From Rhodospirillaceae bacterium (GTDB lineage: Bacteria; Pseudomonadota; Alphaproteobacteria; SP197), in contig PBNE01000014.1 of assembly GCA_002722885.1 (NCBI GenBank), positions 4,161-42,076 of the forward strand: DNA of 37,916 nucleotides, given 5' to 3'. Both the position numbers and the translations under genes were made by a program. Shown piece after piece: positions 1 through 7,571 of the stretch (its first letter is position 1; every line of letters begins with the position of its first letter). A model generated the notes under the pieces. The model was given only the letters and a program-made list of their open reading frames with translations, ran no database searches and had not been told where the DNA came from.

Positions 1-678
1 AATAAAGGCTGGAATAGTTTTCAGACAGACGATAATGGCGTCTATATCCCAGCTACGGTTGCCCATCTAAATTCTGGCAACAATTTATTTGCATTTGACG
101 ATGGTAACTTCTCAATTTTCATAGCCTCGCCGTCCGATCGCACAGTCAGCCAAACTACCCCAAACACTGTCGGCATTAGCTTGGTAAAAACCTTTAAAAA
201 TGGCCTAACGTTAACAAATACTTTTGGAACAATTAGAGAAAGTGGCGTTTTTGGGCTAAACAGCGCAGACGGTTTCGGTTTTGAGCAAAAAATGACTAAT
301 TGGTTTTTAGTTTTAGATGCTAAGAACTCTTCTCATAATACTGACTATAGCTTCCGCTTTGAAAACTATGCCTCGCCCAATACATATCAGAGTAATGTGA
401 TGTCTTGGTCTAATATAAACCTCTCAAAAGCATCCTTTGACATCGGTTATAATTGGGGAGGGCAACGTATCGGGGTTAGTGTAAAATCTCCTTTAATCGC
501 AAGTGGCCAAATGAACAGCCAGATCCAAGGGTTGCAAAGCATAAATGATTTTTATGATGAGGATGAGGCTTTTGAATTCTCATATAAAAAAAATCTGGCT
601 AACTCAGGTTCCCTGAACGTAGTCGCTTATAAAGGCAATGAAAATAGACTGGAACTAAGTTACAAACTGAGCTTTTGA
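1..678 (+). CDS. C-terminal part of an outer-membrane or autotransporter-like protein (5' end outside window)
   Basis: The frame is open from the first base to the TGA at 676-678, giving 225 residues with no start inside the window, so the gene is cut by the left edge. The sequence is rich in Asn, Ser, Phe, Tyr and Gly, with alternating polar/hydrophobic strands, and it ends in Lys-Leu-Ser-Phe. A terminal Phe after beta-strand-like sequence is typical of outer-membrane barrels and of autotransporter translocator domains. The TTG at 181 is an internal codon, not a convincing start. Base composition is far more AT-rich than the rest of the window (541-600 is about 27% GC by hand count), and A/T-ending codons dominate. 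It may therefore be horizontally acquired, or joined to the contig by misassembly. The passenger domain is not visible, so substrate or protease activity cannot be stated. Confidence 0.55.
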   Translation, partial: NKGWNSFQTDDNGVYIPATVAHLNSGNNLFAFDDGNFSIFIASPSDRTVSQTTPNTVGISLVKTFKNGLTLTNTFGTIRESGVFGLNSADGFGFEQKMTNWFLVLDAKNSSHNTDYSFRFENYASPNTYQSNVMSWSNINLSKASFDIGYNWGGQRIGVSVKSPLIASGQMNSQIQGLQSINDFYDEDEAFEFSYKKNLANSGSLNVVAYKGNENRLELSYKLSF

Positions 679-739
679 TGAAATAAGCCTACCTATAATC
701 TACCTAGCCTACCCGCCTCCCTTGCATGTCAATGCATCA

Positions 740-1010
740 TGCCACCATGACCTGCAGGGAAATCGGCGTGTGGCAGGAGTTCCAGCAGTCGCCCCGGGGT
801 GTAGTTCGTCGACCGTACCGTCGTTGAGAGACGTGTCTCGTTTTACACCGATGACGTGCATATCAAAGACCTTGCCGAGGTTTGCAAACTGCGATTCAAT
901 CGCGCCCAGACGATAAATCAACAGTGTCTTGCCACCGACACCGAGTTGATCACCGGCCTCAACAACCTGGCGTCTTAAATGCCTGTCGACGACGTTGATG
1001 ACGTTGAACG
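740..1010 (-). pseudogene. Remnant of a D-2-hydroxyacid dehydrogenase NAD-binding domain
   Basis: Reading the minus strand from about 1010, the frame gives RHLRRQVVEAG, then KTLLIYRLGAIES and a segment containing DMHVIGVKR and VDELHP. This matches the start of the NAD-binding domain of D-isomer-specific 2-hydroxyacid dehydrogenases, where GLGAIG is expected. Here two dinucleotide-binding glycines are replaced (RLGAIE). After VDELHPG the conserved continuation RLLELLPHADF is found only in another frame, consistent with one extra G in the GGGG run near 798. Homology stops soon after, around 750. The catalytic Arg/Glu/His region is absent. It is a frameshifted, truncated relic; the family assignment is from motif memory, not a search. 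Confidence 0.5.
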
Positions 1011-1291
1011 TGGATAGTTTGAGGCTGGAGCGCGTTGAGCGCCTTCCCGATCACGATGGCTCGTTCATCATCGAGTTCCGTACAAAGGACGTCCAGCAAC
1101 GTGATCTTCCTAAAGCACACGTCCCACAACCCGATCTCCTGGAGGGTGCGCCTAACCGTTGGGTCCAATACCCACCGAGGCGCAGCCCTTCGCACAACGG
1201 CGGATTTTCATTCGACTCCGAAAGGACGTTTGAATTGTCTATTCTCCCGGCGGCGGCTAGAGTTCGGCTCGAACCACGGTGGAGTTGCCCG

Positions 1292-2185
1292 ATGACAAAG
1301 GTCCGAATTGAGCACATTGACAATAGCGCTACACGCGACGACATCGACGCGATCCTCGCGCGCGACGGCTGTCTGGTGATGCGCAATGCGGTCGATCACG
1401 CGGCGATCGACGCGCTGCTCGGCTAGATCGAGCCATACATGCGAGAGAAGCCCAAAGGTGCGACCGAGTTCCTCGGCTACGAGACCAAGCGCCTCCACTC
1501 GCTGTTCACCAAAGCGCCGTCGGTCGGCGACTTCATTATCCATCCACAGGTGCTCGAAGTCATGGACTCGGCCCTGCTGCCGTGGTGCGACAGCTACCGT
1601 CTCAGCACGAACTCGATCACCGCGATCGGTCCCCAGGAGACATCGCAGATGTTGCACCGCGGTGACAGCCTCTACCCTCTGCCCCATCCGACGGAGCGCA
1701 ACGCCCTGTGCTCCGTCTTCTGGGCGCTGACCGATTTTACCGAGAGCAACGGCGCGACGCGCGTGGTGCCTGGCAGTCATCTATGGGACGACGAGCGCGT
1801 CGCGGAGGAGCACGAGGCGATTTCGGTGGTGATGCCCAAGGGCTCGTTCGGCGTGATGGTCGGCGCGATGTGGCACGGCGGCGGCACCAACACGACCAGC
1901 GACGAGTGGCGGGTGATGATGTTGGCGGGGTACTCGCTCGGCTGGCTGCGCCAAGAGCAGAACATGTACCTCGCGGTGCCCCCGGAGCGCGCCCGAGAAA
2001 TGCCCGAGCGCCTCGCCCGGGTGATCGGCTACAACGTGCACAAGCCGTTCCTCGGCTGGGCCGCCGACATCCAGGACCCCTACGACGTCATCACCGGCTC
2101 CGACGCGTCGTTAATGGGGGGCGAAGACCACTTCGCGGAGGACACCGGCGGGTTTGACCAGGCGAAATCGGTCCGCCGCGCATAG
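1292..2185 (+). pseudogene. Phytanoyl-CoA dioxygenase (PhyH) family protein interrupted by in-frame TAG
   Basis: ATG at 1292 follows GGAG (1281-1284) with a normal spacer. The frame gives 44 residues, TAG at 1424-1426, then 252 more residues in the same frame to the stop at 2183-2185. The amber codon lies between LLG and IEPYM, where Gln (CAG) or Glu would be ordinary. The body has the PhyH layout of Fe(II)/2-oxoglutarate oxygenases: a proximal LHRGD segment, a VVPGSH strand, and the distal metal-ligand region WHGGGTNTT. The family normally reads HRD at the proximal site; here the third residue is Gly, so the Asp ligand appears lost unless the next Asp substitutes. Both differences can be single transitions. 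A truncated protein restarting at ATG 1439 is possible but lacks the N-terminal strands. Substrate unknown. Confidence 0.65.
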
Positions 2186-2258
2186 CTGAGGGAGGGCCGG
2201 TCGGCCGACGCGGCGAGTCGCAACAACTTGGTGGTGCGCGCCACACCTACGTTGGAAA

Positions 2259-4082
2259 CTATTCCACCGTCACGCTCTTGGCGAGGTTGCGCGGCTGGTC
2301 GACATCCGTGCCTTTTCGCACCGCAGCGTGATAGGCCAGCATCTGCACCGGCACGGAATAGGTCACAGGCGCGATCAGGGGATCGACGCGGGGCAGAATG
2401 ATCGTTCGCTCGGCAACATCGCCGGCCTGGTCAGCGCCCTCCTGATCGGTGATCAGGATAATTTGCCCCTCACGCGCGGCGGCTTCCTGGGTGTTCGACA
2501 TGGTCTTTTCAAAGAGCTCGTCCGAGGGCGCCACCACGATGACCGGCACCCGCTCGTCAATCAGCGCGATGGGGCCATGTTTCATTTCACCTGACGCATA
2601 ACCTTCTGCGTGTATATAGCTGATTTCCTTAAGTTTTAACGCTCCTTCCATCGCAACAACATAGGAGGTTCCGCGGCCCAGGTAGAGCACGTCCCGCGCA
2701 TCGGCCACGCCATGCGCCACGTCCTTCATTTTCTCTTCGATGTGGAGCGCACGAGCAAGCTCGGACGGCAGCGAGGCGAGCGCACGCGTCGCCTTGGTCA
2801 ACTCTTCGTCCGACAGCGTGCCCCGTGCCTTGGCCGCGGCAATGGCGAGGCTCAGCAGAACGGTGAGCTGGCAGGTGAATGCTTTGGTCGACGCCACGGC
2901 AATCTCAGGACCGGCATGGGTCGGCAGCACCACATCGGATTCCCGCGCCATGGTGCTGGTTTCCGTGTTGGTGATGGTCACGATCGTCTGGCCCTGGCTG
3001 CGGGCATAGTGAAGGGCTGCCAGCGTGTCCGCCGTTTCGCCGGATTGCGAGACGAATACGGCGACACCGCCTTCCGGCATCGGCGCGTGGCGGTAGCGGA
3101 ACTCGGACGCCACATCAGCCTCGGCCGGCAGCCGTGCGACCTGTTCCAGCCAATATTTGCCGATCAGCCCCGAATAATAGGCTGTACCGCAGGCGATCAG
3201 CGTCACACGCGGCACCTTGGCGAAATCCACATCCAGGCCGGGCAGCGTGACCTCTTCGAACACAGGATCGAGATACCGCGCCATTGTTTCAGCCACCGCC
3301 GTGGGCTGTTCATGGATTTCCTTTTTCATGAAATGCCGGTGGTTGCCCTTGCCGATCATCGCACCCGAGAGGTTCGTGTTGATCACCGGGCGGCTGACCT
3401 TGCGGCCGGCACCATCGAAGATATCGGCTCCGTCACGGCGCACGATGACGAAGTCATCCTCTTCCAGATAGGTCACCTGCGGGGTGTACGGCGCCAGAGC
3501 TATGGCGTCAGACGCCAGATACATCTTGCCGTCACCCCAGCCGATCGCCAGAGGCGCGCCGCGCCGGGCGCCGACGATCACGTCCTCGCCGCCACCGATT
3601 AGGAAACCCAGGGCAAACATGCCCTCAAGCCGTTCCATCAGCGCCACCATGGCCTTTTCAACCGTCAGCCCCTGATCGAGCAGCCGATCAAGCAGATGGG
3701 CCACGACCTCGGTGTCCGTGTCGCTGGCAAACCGCGCGCCCTGCTCCCCCAGCTCGTTCTTTATGCTGCGGAAGTTCTCGATGATGCCGTTGTGCACCAC
3801 GGCCACCCGGCCCGCGATATGGGGGTGTGCATTGGTCTCGTTCGGGACGCCATGGGTCGCCCAGCGCGTGTGACCGATGCCGATCGCACCGGGCAGCGGC
3901 TCGCTGCGCAGCGTCTCATCGAGATTGTTGAGCTTGCCCGGCGCACGCCGCCGATCAACAGCGCCGCCCACCAGCGTCGCTATACCGGCGGAATCGTATC
4001 CGCGGTACTCCAGCCGCCTCAGGCCGTCGACCAGCACCTGTGACGCATCGTCATCGCCGATGACACCGATGATTCCACACAT
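2259..4082 (-). CDS. glmS: Glutamine--fructose-6-phosphate aminotransferase (isomerizing)
   Basis: It converts fructose-6-phosphate and glutamine to glucosamine-6-phosphate, the first step towards UDP-GlcNAc for peptidoglycan and LPS, in the cytoplasm. The 607-residue product starts MCGIIGV, with the N-terminal Cys nucleophile of the class II glutaminase domain. It contains HTRWATHG and NGIIENF, two SIS domains (ACGTAYYSG, SQSGETADT) and the C-terminal signature NLAKSVTVE. Length matches the family (about 610). A 44-residue upstream extension is possible in frame but would displace the catalytic Cys from position 1, so ATG at 4082 is the start. It lies one base after the glmU stop (TGAGATG), implying translational coupling. 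A stretch at 2581-2640 is unusually AT-rich (22 of 60 G or C by hand count) although the encoded residues are conserved. Stop is TAG. Confidence 0.95.
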   Translation of the reverse strand: MCGIIGVIGDDDASQVLVDGLRRLEYRGYDSAGIATLVGGAVDRRRAPGKLNNLDETLRSEPLPGAIGIGHTRWATHGVPNETNAHPHIAGRVAVVHNGIIENFRSIKNELGEQGARFASDTDTEVVAHLLDRLLDQGLTVEKAMVALMERLEGMFALGFLIGGGEDVIVGARRGAPLAIGWGDGKMYLASDAIALAPYTPQVTYLEEDDFVIVRRDGADIFDGAGRKVSRPVINTNLSGAMIGKGNHRHFMKKEIHEQPTAVAETMARYLDPVFEEVTLPGLDVDFAKVPRVTLIACGTAYYSGLIGKYWLEQVARLPAEADVASEFRYRHAPMPEGGVAVFVSQSGETADTLAALHYARSQGQTIVTITNTETSTMARESDVVLPTHAGPEIAVASTKAFTCQLTVLLSLAIAAAKARGTLSDEELTKATRALASLPSELARALHIEEKMKDVAHGVADARDVLYLGRGTSYVVAMEGALKLKEISYIHAEGYASGEMKHGPIALIDERVPVIVVAPSDELFEKTMSNTQEAAAREGQIILITDQEGADQAGDVAERTIILPRVDPLIAPVTYSVPVQMLAYHAAVRKGTDVDQPRNLAKSVTVE

Positions 4083-4083
4083 C

Positions 4084-5484
4084 TCAACCGTCCTTTTCTT
4101 GTTCTTGTTTGCGCCGTTCCTTCTCGGCGGCGTTGCGTTTGCGGATCGAGCGGGCCAGCCCCTCGCGGGTGACTTGCTTGGACCGTTCGACCGAGAGCGC
4201 GTGGGGCTCAACATCGTGGGTCAACGTGCTACCCGCGCCCACGATGGCGCCGTCCCCCACGGTCACGGGGGCCACCAAAGCCGTGTTCGAACCGATGAAG
4301 GCATCTTCGCCGATTTCGGTGTGGTGCTTCAGATAGCCGTCGTAGTTGCAGGTAATCGTACCGGCGCCGATGTTCGCGCGCGCACCGATCCGGGCGTCGC
4401 CGATGTAGCTTAGGTGGTTGGCCTTGGCGCCGGGTTCCACAGTGGCATTCTTGATCTCCACGAAGTTGCCGATGTGGGCGTCATCGCCGATCGACGCGCC
4501 GGGCCGCAGCCTGGCGTAGGGCCCGATCCGTGCATCCCGGCCCACCGTGCAGTTCTCCAGGTGGCTGAAACTTTTGACGATCACGCCGTCCCCGATAGTC
4601 ACACCCGGCGCAATCACGACATGGGGCTCGATCGTGACATCGCGGCCGATCACCGTATCACAGGACAGAAACACGGTCTCAGGCGCGGCCATACTGCAGC
4701 CTTCGGCCATGGCGCGTTCCCGCAGACGGCGCTGCATCACGGCCTCGAACCGCGCCAGGTCCAGCTGGTCGTCGGCCCCTATGGTGTCATCAGGGTCATC
4801 GATCTCCAGAACTGTCACGCTGTGGCCACCGGACCGCGCAATCTCGACCACATCGGTGAGGTAGAACTCGCCCTTGGCGTTGTCGTTGCCAATGGCATCG
4901 ATCAGTTCAAACGCCACATGAGCGTTGAGGCTCATCATACCTGAATTACAGAGAGTTATAGACTTTTCTTCATCTGATATATCACAAAATTCTACGATCC
5001 GTTCCAGCGATCCGTCCGGCGCTTTGACCAGCCGTCCGTAGCGGTTCTCGGTCGTCAAGTTGACGCCCAACACGGCGACCGCCGCATCGGCCTCGCGGCG
5101 GGCCACAACGAGGTCATGCAGGGTCTGCGCCTCGAGCGTCGCAGCATCGCCGAACAACACCACCAAATCGGCCTGCCCCTGCCCCTCTCCGAAACCGGCC
5201 AGCGTCTGCCGCGCCGCTTTCACCGCATCGGCGGTTCCGCGCGCGGTTTCCTGCATGGCCGTCACGGCGGGCGCCACGGCCTTCGCCAGATTGTCCATGC
5301 CTGGCCCGATCACGACCACACTCCGCTCCGGTCCCACCGCCCCGGCTGCCGCGAGAACGTGGTTCACCATCGGCCGTCCGGCGACCGGATGAAGCACCTT
5401 CGGCAAATCCGACTTCATCCGCGTGCCCAGGCCCGCGCCCAGCACGACCACGGCAACACCGGAAAGGGAGAGATCGTCGGTCAT
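4084..5484 (-). CDS. glmU: Bifunctional UDP-N-acetylglucosamine pyrophosphorylase / glucosamine-1-phosphate N-acetyltransferase
   Basis: It catalyses the last two steps to UDP-GlcNAc: acetylation of glucosamine-1-phosphate, then uridylylation. The 466-residue product begins MTDDLSLSG. The uridylyltransferase signature GAGLGTRMKSDLPK lies near residues 15-28 (usually LAAGxGTRM). The C-terminal half is a left-handed beta-helix of hexapeptide repeats, with the acetyltransferase segment around KNATVEPGAKANHLSYIGD and GTITCNYDG. ATG 5484 has AGAGG upstream and excludes a 23-residue extension. glmS follows after one base. The stretch 4940-4996 (about 30% GC by hand count) encodes a segment around CDISDEEKSITLCNSGM in A/T-rich codons such as ATA, very unlike the surrounding gene. 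Confidence 0.94.
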   Translation of the reverse strand: MTDDLSLSGVAVVVLGAGLGTRMKSDLPKVLHPVAGRPMVNHVLAAAGAVGPERSVVVIGPGMDNLAKAVAPAVTAMQETARGTADAVKAARQTLAGFGEGQGQADLVVLFGDAATLEAQTLHDLVVARREADAAVAVLGVNLTTENRYGRLVKAPDGSLERIVEFCDISDEEKSITLCNSGMMSLNAHVAFELIDAIGNDNAKGEFYLTDVVEIARSGGHSVTVLEIDDPDDTIGADDQLDLARFEAVMQRRLRERAMAEGCSMAAPETVFLSCDTVIGRDVTIEPHVVIAPGVTIGDGVIVKSFSHLENCTVGRDARIGPYARLRPGASIGDDAHIGNFVEIKNATVEPGAKANHLSYIGDARIGARANIGAGTITCNYDGYLKHHTEIGEDAFIGSNTALVAPVTVGDGAIVGAGSTLTHDVEPHALSVERSKQVTREGLARSIRKRNAAEKERRKQEQEKDG

Positions 5485-5615
5485 AGAGACCTCTTGGCAA
5501 GTTCGATCAAAAAGGAATGCGGCACGGTTCTGCGCCTGCACGGAACGTGCCACAGCGCACCACGCCGCTCCAACTCAAACAGTCTTTCAAAGGGTTTCAC
5601 GCGGGATAACCGTCC

Positions 5616-6371
5616 TCAGACGAGTGTCATACCGCCATCGACAGGGATCACCACGCCCGTGACATAGGCTCCGTCATCGGACACCAGCATCGCGACAACC
5701 GACGCAACCTCGGACGCCAACCCAAGCCGCGCCATGGGGATGTAACGGGCCATCCAGTCCGCCCGCTCCTGCGGGTCATCGAGCCAGCCTTCCAGCATGT
5801 CGGTGTCGATCGGCCCCGGCAGAATCGCATTCACCCGAATGTTCGGCGCAAGCTCCGCTGCAAACTGTTTGGTCAGCCCCAGTTGACCGGCCTTGGCCGC
5901 GGAGTACGCGCCGCAGCTCGAAACTTTGTCGCCCATCACCGCGTTCGTGGAGCTGATGTTGACCATGGCACCACCTTTGGTTATGGCGCCTGCAGCGGCC
6001 CGGCACATGCGCATCACCCCGCTCAGGTTGATCGCCAGCGCCTCGTCCCAGTCCGCATCGCTCAGTTCATGCACCGGCGTGTAGGGGAAGGTACCTGCCG
6101 CATTGACCAGAATGTCGAGTCCGCCGCCCCAGGCTACCGCCGCACTCACGGCCTCCTCACCGCAGGCAGCCGACGCCAAATCCACCGAAAGACATCCGGC
6201 CTTGCCGCCGAAGGCCTCGATCTCCGCCACCACACTCGCGAGCCGGTCAAGCCGCCGACCGATGACAAAGACCTTTGCACCCTCATCGCCCAGGCGTAGG
6301 GCGGTCGCCCGACCGATCCCGGTTCCGCCGCCGGCCACCAGCGCCACCTTGTCCTTCAATCCCCGGTCCAT
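5616..6371 (-). CDS. SDR family NAD(P)-dependent oxidoreductase (FabG-like)
   Basis: A classical short-chain dehydrogenase of 251 residues. The N-terminus has the Rossmann motif GGGTGIG, then NAAG in the central sheet, the catalytic Ser in NISST, Tyr and Lys in YSAAK, and the C-terminal PVDGGM signature of the beta-ketoacyl-reductase-like group. Start ATG at 6371 has a strong GGAAAGGGAG ribosome site. A much longer frame continues upstream but is only the antisense shadow of the HAD gene at 6492. Substrate cannot be told from sequence; the generic function is reversible alcohol/ketone oxidoreduction. It is divergent from the HAD phosphatase (120 bases between starts) and downstream of nothing on its strand, so is probably monocistronic. 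Confidence 0.88.
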   Translation of the reverse strand: MDRGLKDKVALVAGGGTGIGRATALRLGDEGAKVFVIGRRLDRLASVVAEIEAFGGKAGCLSVDLASAACGEEAVSAAVAWGGGLDILVNAAGTFPYTPVHELSDADWDEALAINLSGVMRMCRAAAGAITKGGAMVNISSTNAVMGDKVSSCGAYSAAKAGQLGLTKQFAAELAPNIRVNAILPGPIDTDMLEGWLDDPQERADWMARYIPMARLGLASEVASVVAMLVSDDGAYVTGVVIPVDGGMTLV

Positions 6372-6491
6372 CGTCGGCTCCCTTTCCAATCGCGCCAGCG
6401 TGGTCCCGTGTGCCTCGGGGGTCAACGGCGTGCAGTTGATGGCAGCCCGGTCGCCACGTAGGTTGGCGCACCCATTCCGCCGGAGCCCGTT

Positions 6492-7160
6492 TTGCCAAGC
6501 AATCACCGTTTCCGTGCCGTTGTTTTCGATCTCGACGGCACCCTGATCGACAGCGCCCCCGATATTGCCGATGCCATCAACATGGTCATGGCCGAGCTGG
6601 GCCGGGTCGGTTTCACCGACACCAAGGTCCGCGAGATGGTCGGCACCGGCTGGGCCGGGCTGCTCGACCGCGCCATGGAGATGACCGGTGGCATGCCCGA
6701 CGAGGGTCTGGAATGGCTCAACGACCGTTTCCGCGCCCACTACGTGCCGCGCAGCACCAGGCTTTCCAGTGTCTATCCCACCGCCATGCAGACCATAAAA
6801 GACCTGCATGGCGACGGCGTCGCCCTGGGCATCTGCACCAACAAGCGCCAGATCGCGACCGACATCATCGTCACTGAATTCGGCCTGCGCCCCTACATGG
6901 GTGCGGTGGTCGGCGGCGACACCGGAGTCATGAAGCCCGACCCGCAGCACATCGCGGTCGTGCTCGACAAGCTCGGCGTCGCGGCGTCCGATGCCGTCAT
7001 GATCGGTGACAGTCGGGCCGATCTCGACGCCGCAAAGGGCCTCGACATGCCCTGTGTACTGGTTCGCTACGGCTACACCGCCATTCCCGTCGAAGAGCTC
7101 GGCGGCGACCACCTGATCGACCGCATGGAAGAACTCCACGACGTTCTGCCGCAACTCTGA
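6492..7160 (+). CDS. gph: HAD-family hydrolase, phosphoglycolate phosphatase-like
   Basis: It is predicted to dephosphorylate 2-phosphoglycolate, clearing the product of DNA repair or RuBP oxygenation. The 222-residue protein has HAD motif I FDLDGTLIDSAPDI (nucleophile and acid/base Asp), motif II TNK, motif III Lys in MKPDP, and motif IV GDSRADLDAA, with a helical cap between motifs I and II as in subfamily IA. TTG at 6492 is the likely start: GGAG lies seven bases upstream and no ATG is available before motif I. gph homologues commonly sit next to glmU in alphaproteobacteria, supporting the call. The exact substrate is inferred, since related HADs act on other sugar phosphates. The glyoxalase-like gene follows 11 bases downstream. 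Confidence 0.82.
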   Translation: MPSNHRFRAVVFDLDGTLIDSAPDIADAINMVMAELGRVGFTDTKVREMVGTGWAGLLDRAMEMTGGMPDEGLEWLNDRFRAHYVPRSTRLSSVYPTAMQTIKDLHGDGVALGICTNKRQIATDIIVTEFGLRPYMGAVVGGDTGVMKPDPQHIAVVLDKLGVAASDAVMIGDSRADLDAAKGLDMPCVLVRYGYTAIPVEELGGDHLIDRMEELHDVLPQL

Positions 7161-7171
7161 GGGAACACACC

Positions 7172-7564
7172 ATGCTCCAGGGCATCGACCACATCTAGAT
7201 CATCATCCGCGACCTCGACGAATACGTCAGCTACCTCGAAAAGCTCGACTTCGAGCGGATCATGAGCACCAGCCATCACGGCGATTCCGTGGAGCTGAAG
7301 ATGCCGGGCAGCGGCACCATCTTCGAGCTGCACCAGGTCGGCGGCGAGGAAGTGCCGTGCATCAACGACATCGCGCTGCGGGTCGACGACATCAATGCCA
7401 CGCACGACGATCGCAAGGCCAAGGGAATCGCCATCGAAGAGCCGCCCGGCGACGTCATTTCCACCGGCCGCACCAACATCAACCTGCGCGACCCCGACGG
7501 CTGGCGCCTCCATCTCGTCGACGCCAACCGCCGCAAGCCTCGCTATTCAGCAGACGGACACTAG
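7172..7564 (+). pseudogene. VOC/glyoxalase-fold family protein interrupted by in-frame TAG at codon 9
   Basis: ATG at 7172 starts MLQGIDHI, then TAG (7196-7198), then IIIRDLDEYVSYLEKLDFERI and a further body of vicinal-oxygen-chelate type ending LRDPDGWRLHLVDANR. The first beta-strand of this fold usually reads HIQI or HVAI with a metal-ligand His, so Gln (CAG) is the natural residue at the amber position. A second module has LRVDDINATHDDRKAKGI. At about 130 codons it has the size of a single VOC domain pair. The gene directly follows the HAD phosphatase, with GAGGGAAC before the start. ATG 7262 could give a protein lacking the first strand, probably non-functional. It looks like a recent nonsense mutation, a sequencing error, or a suppressed codon. 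Confidence 0.65.
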
Positions 7565-7571
7565 GCCAGCG

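Noticed and set aside
2186..2258. Rho-independent terminator between the PhyH pseudogene and glmS
   Set aside because: The GTGG/CCAC inverted repeat is short and has no T-run on either strand.
4083..4214. Longer glmS start (44 extra residues)
   Set aside because: It would move the catalytic Cys from position 2 and is antisense/other-frame to glmU coding sequence; ATG 4082 is one base after the glmU stop.
6372..7154. 512-residue extended SDR on the minus strand
   Set aside because: The extension is the antisense shadow of the HAD phosphatase; a strong ribosome site sits before ATG 6371.
1424..7198. TAG reassigned genome-wide to glutamine
   Set aside because: TAG terminates glmS, the GMC gene, both intact SDRs at 12208 and 24193, the BisC-type gene and others exactly at their family ends, so it works as a stop here.
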